From contig NZ_LN650648.1 in NCBI RefSeq assembly GCF_900002575.1, positions 434,001-498,000 on the forward strand: a stretch of DNA of 64,000 bases, read 5' to 3'. Positions 57,865 through 64,000 of the stretch are shown in pieces. The position numbers and the translations under genes are program-made. The number at the start of each line of letters is the position of its first letter. The stretch's first letter is position 1. The notes below the pieces were generated by a model. That model ran no database searches and was not told where the DNA came from. It saw only the letters and a program-made list of their open reading frames with translations. This DNA is from Romboutsia hominis (GTDB taxonomy: Bacteria > Bacillota > Clostridia > Peptostreptococcales > Peptostreptococcaceae).

Positions 57865-59757
57865 ATGAGGTACATATATAGAAATTTAAATAATAAAGAT
57901 AAAGAGAGCAAAATAGTTAGTTTATATAATGAAATATTAAAAAAATGTAAAAATAAATCTTCGAAAATAATGATTCTAGTTCCTAATAATCTAACTAAAT
58001 TAAAATATGAGAAGAAGATTAATATAGATTATTGTGAAAAACTAAATATAACATCATATACTAATTTTATTAAAGGAGAGCTCATAAAATTTTGGCCAAT
58101 AGTGTTAGAAAATAATAATGAGATAAAAGAACATCACATAAGACCTAAATTTATAAATAATACTTTGACAGACTATATAATAGGGGAAAAGGTAAAAATT
58201 AAAAGAGAAAAAGAAGGATACTTTGAAGATATTATAAGTACTAATAAATCTATAACTTCAAGTATAAGTACTAATATAAATAAGGCTACATTAAGTAAAT
58301 TAGAATTTGAGAATATAGGAGAAAAAATTTATTTGTCTAAGAAAAATAAAGATAATATAAATAAATTTTCTTATAGTGAAATGAACGAAATAATAATGGA
58401 TTACACTAGCATGTTATTAAATAAAGGTATGTTAGATAATTCACTGAGTGTATATGTATATAATAAATATCTTTTAAAAAATGATTTATACAAAGAATAT
58501 TTAAGAAAAAAAATAAAATATTTAATTGTAGAAAGTTTAGAAAGTGTATCTGTAGCAGAAATCGAATTTATAAAAGAGATACAAGAAAATGCTATAGATT
58601 CATATACATTTTTTAATGAAAAAAGAGATTTTTCAGTTTTTAATAATATAGATATTAAGTTTATAGAAGGATATATAGAAAATGAATATGAAGAAGAAAA
58701 GCTTAACAAAAAAGGAGAGGTTTCTATAGATGATATATGTTCTTTACCAGTAAGTGTTGAACTAAATGAATCTAGTCAGCTATATAGCGAGATGATAGAA
58801 GTAGTTTTAAAGAAAATTAAAGAGTTAATACTATCAGGAGTAAAAGCACAAGATATAGCTATAATTTCTCCTATAAACAATACAATATTAGACTTTCAAA
58901 TGACTAATAAATTGAAAATTAATAATATCGATATATTTAGCACTAAAAAAGATAAAAAGTTAATAGATTATCCTTATGCTAATGCACTTATAGTGGCTCT
59001 TAGCATTTTTAATGGTAGCCAAAATTCCATAAGAGAAGAAGACTATATAAATTTTATAGAAACTATATTAGATGTCAATAAGATACAAGCATTAAAAATA
59101 TATAAAAATAAGTATGAAGAAGAAAAATTTAAAGAAATATTAAATTATATAGAAGATAAAAGGAATGAGAAACTTAAAATAGGTGAGTTTCTAATTAAAT
59201 TTTATATAGATAAAATGCTAAATCTTAAGTTTGGAAAAGAAAATATTCATATTTGTAAAAAGATAATATATGAATGTGAGACATTTACAGAAAACATAGA
59301 GTTATTGAATATAAATGAGGATAAAGAAAAGTTATTTATAAAAGCACTTAAAACTACAATAAATGACTATTATCAATCTTCAGAATTAGAAGATTTGAGT
59401 AATATAGATAAAGTATTATTAACCACTCCATATACATATATATCATCAAGAGTAAATAGACCAATACATATATGGCTAGATGTAGGTAGCAATGGGTGGA
59501 ATATGAAGATAGAAAAGGATATAAGTAATTTGATAGTTCTTAGAAAATCTTTTGAAGAAGGTAGAATATATACAGATAAAATGGAAGAAGATTATAAGAA
59601 GTATTATTTATACAATACTATATATAATTTACTAATTAATACTAAAGAAGTATATGCATATAAAAGTGAATACACAGTAAATGGGTATATACAAGAAAGT
59701 ATATTATATAGCATACTACTTAAGATGTTAGATAAGGGGGAAAACTCTTATGAATAA
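57865..59757 (+). CDS. AddB/RecC-like degenerate helicase-family protein
   Basis: This 630-residue protein is best described as an SF1-helicase-like scaffold without ATPase motifs. The layout follows AddB N-terminal regions: SSKIMILVPNNLTKLKYEKK (about 32-51) resembles the AddB LLVPEQYTFEMEKR segment, YLIVESLESVSVAEIEFIKEI (219-239) the degenerate Walker B region, and AQDIAIISPINNTI (328-341) the motif IV region. There is no Walker A, where AddB has GRGGSGKST, and no C-terminal 4Fe-4S nuclease domain. The stop overlaps the helicase start by 8 nt. The ATG follows AAAGAAAGGG. The family assignment is inference from pattern. Confidence 0.65.
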   Translation: MRYIYRNLNNKDKESKIVSLYNEILKKCKNKSSKIMILVPNNLTKLKYEKKINIDYCEKLNITSYTNFIKGELIKFWPIVLENNNEIKEHHIRPKFINNTLTDYIIGEKVKIKREKEGYFEDIISTNKSITSSISTNINKATLSKLEFENIGEKIYLSKKNKDNINKFSYSEMNEIIMDYTSMLLNKGMLDNSLSVYVYNKYLLKNDLYKEYLRKKIKYLIVESLESVSVAEIEFIKEIQENAIDSYTFFNEKRDFSVFNNIDIKFIEGYIENEYEEEKLNKKGEVSIDDICSLPVSVELNESSQLYSEMIEVVLKKIKELILSGVKAQDIAIISPINNTILDFQMTNKLKINNIDIFSTKKDKKLIDYPYANALIVALSIFNGSQNSIREEDYINFIETILDVNKIQALKIYKNKYEEEKFKEILNYIEDKRNEKLKIGEFLIKFYIDKMLNLKFGKENIHICKKIIYECETFTENIELLNINEDKEKLFIKALKTTINDYYQSSELEDLSNIDKVLLTTPYTYISSRVNRPIHIWLDVGSNGWNMKIEKDISNLIVLRKSFEEGRIYTDKMEEDYKKYYLYNTIYNLLINTKEVYAYKSEYTVNGYIQESILYSILLKMLDKGENSYE

Positions 59758-61972
59758 TATAAATTATAGACAAGATCAATTACCAATAATAGCCTATGAA
59801 GGTGGAACTATGGCGGTACCAGCAGTACCAGGAGCCGGAAAAACTTTTATAGTTACCAATTTAGTAGCAAAGTTACTAAGTGAAAAAAAACATGATAAAT
59901 CTAAAATACTAATATTAACTTATATGAATAGTGCAGTAAATAACTTCAAAGGAAGAATAAAAGCAATATTAAAAGAGAATGACATAAAAGAAGAAAATTC
60001 TTATGAAGTTATGACAATACATAGTTTAGCTGTAAAAATAATAAAAGAAAAACCAGAAGTAGTTATGTTGAGTGAAGAATTTAACATAGCAGATGATTTA
60101 CAAAAAACTATAATACTAAATGAATGCATAAATAATTTTAAGATAAATGGTGGGGAAAGGGCATTTAGATGGTTCCTAAAAGAGCAAAAGGATGATAAAT
60201 GGAATGATATAATGCTTGAAGCTTGGGAGAGAGGATTTTTTGACTTAGTAGTAAATGCAATAAGTGACTTAAAATATAAGGAATTATCACCACAAGAGCT
60301 AGAGGGGATATTATCTAATGGGCATAGAGGAATATTAAAATTAATACTTCCTATATATAAAGAATATGATAAAAAATTAAAACAAAATGGCCTACTTGAT
60401 TATGATGATATATTAATTCTTGCATATAAAGCATTAAATTTTGATGAGAATTTAAGAATAAAATTTCAGAATAGATATAAGTACATATTTGAAGATGAAT
60501 GCCAAGATTCCAATGAGATACAGGGTAAAATTATAAAAATGATATGTAGAGATAATGAAAATTTAGTTAGAGTTGGGGATATAAACCAAAGTATAACTGG
60601 AACTTTTTCATCATCAGACCCTAAATTCTTTAAGGAGTTTATATCTCAGGCAGATAGTTGCTATAGAATGGACATGTCTAATAGAAGTTCAAAGGATATA
60701 TTAGATTTAGCAAATAAACTAGTAAAGTATGTAACAAAGGAATTTAGGCAAGAGGAATGTAGAGATGCTTTAGAGGATATGGAAATAAAAACTGTTCCAA
60801 GTGGTATGGGATATAAGGAAAATCCTAAACCAGATATATACAGTATAAATGTTAAAAAATATGAGACATGGAATGATGAGTTGACAAAAACCGTAGCATA
60901 CACAAAAGGAATAAAAAGAAAGTATCCGGATAAAAGTATAGGAATATTGGTACCTTTTAATGATCATATAACGCAAATTGCTAAGATTCTGATTGATGAA
61001 AATATGGAGTTTGAAGAGTTAGGACCTAATTCTCTAAATAAAAGAAAGATCATAAACAAACTGTCATATATAATAGACTTTATAATAAATTGTGATGATA
61101 TAAATAAACTAATAAATGCCTTAGATAAAGTATTTGTAAAAACAGATAATGAAAAAGGGAAGGAAGATTTACTAGATGTATTAAAAAAATATAGCACAGA
61201 AGAGATAATATACAATGAAGAAATAACAAATAATATAATAATAGATACAAATACAGAGTTATACCAAACATTTATACAAGGAATAAATATTCTTAAAAGT
61301 ATATTAGAATATCCTATAACAAGATTAGATGTGCTTTTATTATTTATAGGGGATGAACTTAATTTAGGGAAAGAAGATAGAGCAATAATAGATTATCTGG
61401 CATTTTATATAAAATTTTTAAGCTTAGATAACCCAGATATAAGTTTAATAGATGTATATAACCTTTTAATAGATAGTAAAAATAAGGTATTTAATCATAT
61501 AATAGAAGTGGTATATGAAATGAATGGATATGAGCCACAACCAGGAAGTATAACTATATGTAACTATCATAAATCAAAAGGTTTAGAGTGGGATTGTGTT
61601 TTTATGTTAGGGCTTACAGAGTTTAATTTCCCTGATAATACAAATCAAAAGTTTCAAAGTGATAAATGGTATTTAAAAGATAAGTACAAAAACCCAGTGG
61701 CTATTGTAAAAAGTGAAATTGAATGTATATTAACTGGTGATATACCTACTAATTATATATATAAGAGTAAAATAGATTTAATAAATGAAAAGATAAGACT
61801 ATTATATGTTGGAATTACTAGAGCTAAAGAAATGTTAATATTATCAACAAGTCTTTATAAAGATAAGAATGATGTAGGAAAAAGAAATAAAGAACAAAAG
61901 CCTTCTTTATATATAAATGAACTTGAGAAGTATATAAATATGAGAAAAAAGGAGGTAAATATAAATGAATAG
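59750..61972 (+). CDS. UvrD/Rep-family (SF1A) DNA helicase
   Basis: This is a 740-residue ATP-dependent 3'-5' helicase with all SF1A motifs: Q motif NYRQDQL, motif I AVPAVPGAGKT (22-32), motif Ia ILTYMNSAV, motif II YIFEDECQDSNEIQ, motif III VRVGDINQSI, motif IV region MDMSNRSSKDI, motif V CNYHKSKGLEWDCVFMLG and motif VI LLYVGITRAKEML. It lacks the C-terminal nuclease domain of AddA. It overlaps its neighbours on both sides by 8 nt, so it is probably translated with them as part of one complex. Confidence 0.92.
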   Translation: MNNINYRQDQLPIIAYEGGTMAVPAVPGAGKTFIVTNLVAKLLSEKKHDKSKILILTYMNSAVNNFKGRIKAILKENDIKEENSYEVMTIHSLAVKIIKEKPEVVMLSEEFNIADDLQKTIILNECINNFKINGGERAFRWFLKEQKDDKWNDIMLEAWERGFFDLVVNAISDLKYKELSPQELEGILSNGHRGILKLILPIYKEYDKKLKQNGLLDYDDILILAYKALNFDENLRIKFQNRYKYIFEDECQDSNEIQGKIIKMICRDNENLVRVGDINQSITGTFSSSDPKFFKEFISQADSCYRMDMSNRSSKDILDLANKLVKYVTKEFRQEECRDALEDMEIKTVPSGMGYKENPKPDIYSINVKKYETWNDELTKTVAYTKGIKRKYPDKSIGILVPFNDHITQIAKILIDENMEFEELGPNSLNKRKIINKLSYIIDFIINCDDINKLINALDKVFVKTDNEKGKEDLLDVLKKYSTEEIIYNEEITNNIIIDTNTELYQTFIQGINILKSILEYPITRLDVLLLFIGDELNLGKEDRAIIDYLAFYIKFLSLDNPDISLIDVYNLLIDSKNKVFNHIIEVVYEMNGYEPQPGSITICNYHKSKGLEWDCVFMLGLTEFNFPDNTNQKFQSDKWYLKDKYKNPVAIVKSEIECILTGDIPTNYIYKSKIDLINEKIRLLYVGITRAKEMLILSTSLYKDKNDVGKRNKEQKPSLYINELEKYINMRKKEVNINE

Positions 61973-62744
61973 TTGTCTAAAAAACTTTAGATACAGCCAA
62001 AATTCTATAAATACGTATAAATCATGTCCATTAAAATTTAAGTATAAGTACATTGATAGAATTAATTGGAAATACGATGATATAGAACATAGAGAGTACT
62101 ACGAAAGTTTGAAAACAGGTACAGATTTTCACTTATTATGTGAAAGATATTTTAGTAATATACCTTTAGGAATAAATTCTAGTACCAATACAGATTTTCA
62201 AAGATGGATGGATAAAGTAAAAAAACTAGTTCCAATCAAGGAAGGTTATTTATACTTACCAGAGTATGAAGTAATGTTTAATTTAGATGGAAATATAATA
62301 CAAGCTAAGTATGATTTAATAATAATCAAAGATAATAAAATTGAAATATGGGATTGGAAAACAGAAAATAAAAAATTTAATTATAAAAATGTAGAAAGTA
62401 GAATACAAACTATTGTATATATGCTTTTAGCAAAAGAAGTAATTCCCAATTTATTAGATAAAGATATAGATACACAAAATATAAGTATGAAATACTATCA
62501 ACCAGAGTTTGATGATAATTGTGTATCTATATCTTATAATAATGAAAAACATAAACAAAATAAAAATAAGGTGTTATCATATATAGATTATATAAAAAAC
62601 ACCAACTATAACAAAGAAGACAAAGAATATAAATATGAGTTAGTAAAAAACAAAAAACACTGCAAATACTGTGAATTTAATAAATTATGTAATAATGAGG
62701 AAGTAGACAGAAGTGTTTTTGAGGAGGATATTTATGAGTGTTAA
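61965..62744 (+). CDS. PD-(D/E)XK nuclease with 4Fe-4S cysteines (Cas4/AddB-nuclease type)
   Basis: This 259-residue RecB-family nuclease is a separate protein. Catalytic residues are H56 (TDFHLLCERYF), D117 (AKYDLIII), D130 and K132 (EIWDWKTE), and the QxxxY motif Q148-Y152. Cysteines C21 (KSCPLKFKYKY) and C233, C236, C242 (HCKYCEFNKLC) match the C ... CX2CX5C iron-sulfur staple of Cas4 and the AddB nuclease domain. It overlaps the helicase by 8 nt and addB by 11 nt. There is no cas gene in the window, so I do not call it Cas4. Confidence 0.88.
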   Translation: MNSCLKNFRYSQNSINTYKSCPLKFKYKYIDRINWKYDDIEHREYYESLKTGTDFHLLCERYFSNIPLGINSSTNTDFQRWMDKVKKLVPIKEGYLYLPEYEVMFNLDGNIIQAKYDLIIIKDNKIEIWDWKTENKKFNYKNVESRIQTIVYMLLAKEVIPNLLDKDIDTQNISMKYYQPEFDDNCVSISYNNEKHKQNKNKVLSYIDYIKNTNYNKEDKEYKYELVKNKKHCKYCEFNKLCNNEEVDRSVFEEDIYEC

Positions 62745-64000
62745 GTTTGTATTAGGTAGAGGCGGAAGTGGTAAATCGACCTATATACTAGATGAGATAA
62801 AAAATAGAGTTAAAGATAATGAAATAACACCTGTAATACTTTTAGTTCCAGAACAATATACATTTGAAATGGAAAAAAGAATGAGTAAGCTCTTCTTAGG
62901 AGAAGAAAAAGACAAGTTTTTAAGGTCTAGGGTATTAAGTTTTAAAACTATGAGTAGCATAGTTTTTTCTTACGTTGGAGGATTAACTGATGTTAACATA
63001 AATTCTAGTGGCAATGCTATGATGACTTATAAAGCAATAGAAAGTGTAAGTAAAGAATTAAATATATTTTCTAAATCATCATCTCAATCAGGATTTGTAA
63101 GTTCTATAAGTGAGATAATATCTGAGTTAAAACAGTATAACATAAGTTATGAGATGTTAGAAAATATATCTGGCGAAGTAGAAAGTGAAACTTTAAGTTT
63201 AAAATTAAAAGATATAAGTAGGATATATAAAGAATTCGAAGAAAAACTACATGAAAATTATATAGACACTCAAGACATGCTAAAATCATTAGCAGAAAAA
63301 TTACCAGTATGTGATTATTTTAAGGATGCATATATTTATATAGATGAATTTACTGGATTTACACCTAATCAGTATAGGGTATTAAGTAGTTTATTTAAGC
63401 AGGCTAAGGAAGTATGTATATCTTTAACAGTGGATAACCCAGGTAATATTTCATACAATAAAACAGATGCTTTTTCTAGAACAAAGTTTACATATCAAAA
63501 GCTAATAAAATTATGTAACGAAGAGGGAGTAAAGTTGCTTCCTGATATAAAGCTAAATAATAATATTATACCAAGACTTAAAGATAGCAAAGAACTTCAG
63601 CACTTAGAAAGGTACTATAACTCGTATCCATATAAAGTGTATGAAGAGTCAACTAATAATATAAAGATAAAAGAATTTAGCAACTTATACTCTGAAGTTG
63701 AAGAAATAGCAAAGGAAATAGTACATTTAGTTAGAGATAAAGGGGTTAGATATAGAGATATAACTATAGCTACAAGAGACTTAAATAAATATGACTTTTT
63801 AGTAAGCTCTGTATTTAATGAATATAAAATACCTAATTTTATAGATAAAAAAAGAGAAGCTAAAACAAATCCAATAATAGTACTTATAATATCTATATTA
63901 GAAATGAAAAGTAAAAGATATAATTATGAGACTATGTTTAGATACTTAAAAAGTGGACTTGTAGGGATATCTAACGAAGAAATTAGTATGTTAGAAAATT
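62734..64000 (+). CDS. addB: ATP-dependent helicase/deoxyribonuclease subunit B (AddB), 3' end missing
   Basis: This is the N-terminal 422 residues of AddB, cut by the right edge. It starts VKFVLGRGGSGKSTYILDEI (Walker A), then LLVPEQYTFEMEKRMSKLF, and has the Walker B-like AYIYIDEFTGFTPNQYRVL and VRYRDITIATRD. AddAB resects double-strand breaks for RecA-dependent repair. The ATG at 62734 follows GAGGAGGATATTT and lies 11 nt inside the upstream nuclease gene. addA presumably follows outside the window. Confidence 0.95.
   Translation, partial: MSVKFVLGRGGSGKSTYILDEIKNRVKDNEITPVILLVPEQYTFEMEKRMSKLFLGEEKDKFLRSRVLSFKTMSSIVFSYVGGLTDVNINSSGNAMMTYKAIESVSKELNIFSKSSSQSGFVSSISEIISELKQYNISYEMLENISGEVESETLSLKLKDISRIYKEFEEKLHENYIDTQDMLKSLAEKLPVCDYFKDAYIYIDEFTGFTPNQYRVLSSLFKQAKEVCISLTVDNPGNISYNKTDAFSRTKFTYQKLIKLCNEEGVKLLPDIKLNNNIIPRLKDSKELQHLERYYNSYPYKVYEESTNNIKIKEFSNLYSEVEEIAKEIVHLVRDKGVRYRDITIATRDLNKYDFLVSSVFNEYKIPNFIDKKREAKTNPIIVLIISILEMKSKRYNYETMFRYLKSGLVGISNEEISMLEN

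Noticed and set aside
61965-62744. Calling the Fe-S nuclease Cas4
   Set aside because: The fold class matches, but there is no CRISPR array or other cas gene and the gene is operonic with a helicase and addB.

Overview
The window is chromosomal DNA of a low-GC, spore-forming anaerobe of the Clostridia, most likely family Peptostreptococcaceae (the Clostridioides / Paraclostridium / Romboutsia neighbourhood). The grounds are very AT-rich DNA, the 16S rRNA, a class I hybrid cluster protein, ferredoxin-type Fe-S enzymes, AddB, clostridial PotRABCD and a candidate sigma-K promoter. I cannot assign genus or species by eye. I see no prophage, insertion sequence, integrase or CRISPR array; the region reads as core genome with two decayed genes.

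Layout. 1-2760: feoB (runs off the left edge), feoA and a divergent DtxR/MntR-type regulator (iron). 2857-11167: RNase J, a Sel1-repeat protein, an ftsX remnant, a small Cys-rich membrane protein, a DUF1846 protein, DNA polymerase IV, a CDF metal exporter and CutC. 11227-14820: a nitrosative-stress module (HcpR-like regulator, Hcp, a small siroheme-reductase-like protein, a DUF1858 redox-disulfide protein). Both positive-strand units have a TGTAAC-N4-GTTACA box at the same distance from the -10. 15001-15240: tRNA-Cys, tRNA-Asn and tRNA-Thr. 15414-19937: MATE exporter, SfsA, a multi-S1 protein, a small ORF and a PHP phosphatase.

20086-28149 looks like one metabolic locus: two paralogous AGCS-type symporters, an OFA-type MFS transporter, an HTH regulator and an amidohydrolase, with a structured-looking 5' leader before the second symporter. 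28517-34495: YgiQ radical SAM protein, a small protein behind a sigma-K-like promoter (possible spore-surface or appendage subunit), and a complete ECF transporter (S, fused AA', T). 34665-40878: Xaa-Pro aminopeptidase with YbaK, DUF378, two-subunit class I fumarase with malic enzyme (fumarate to malate to pyruvate), and CvfB. 41217-43861: nagR-nagA-nagB with a perfect palindromic operator over the promoter. 44202-47036: a large internalin-like leucine-rich-repeat protein with an NPQTG sortase signal. 47412-51688: potRABCD polyamine uptake.

51774-57176 holds an alpha/beta-hydrolase remnant followed by a complete rRNA operon (16S-23S-tRNA-Gly-5S). 57865 to the right edge is a tightly overlapping four-gene run: a 630-aa AddB/RecC-like protein without a Walker A motif, an intact UvrD-family helicase, a stand-alone 4Fe-4S PD-(D/E)XK nuclease, and addB (cut by the edge). 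This resembles a second, split helicase-nuclease complex co-transcribed with AddAB and is the best candidate here for an undescribed system.
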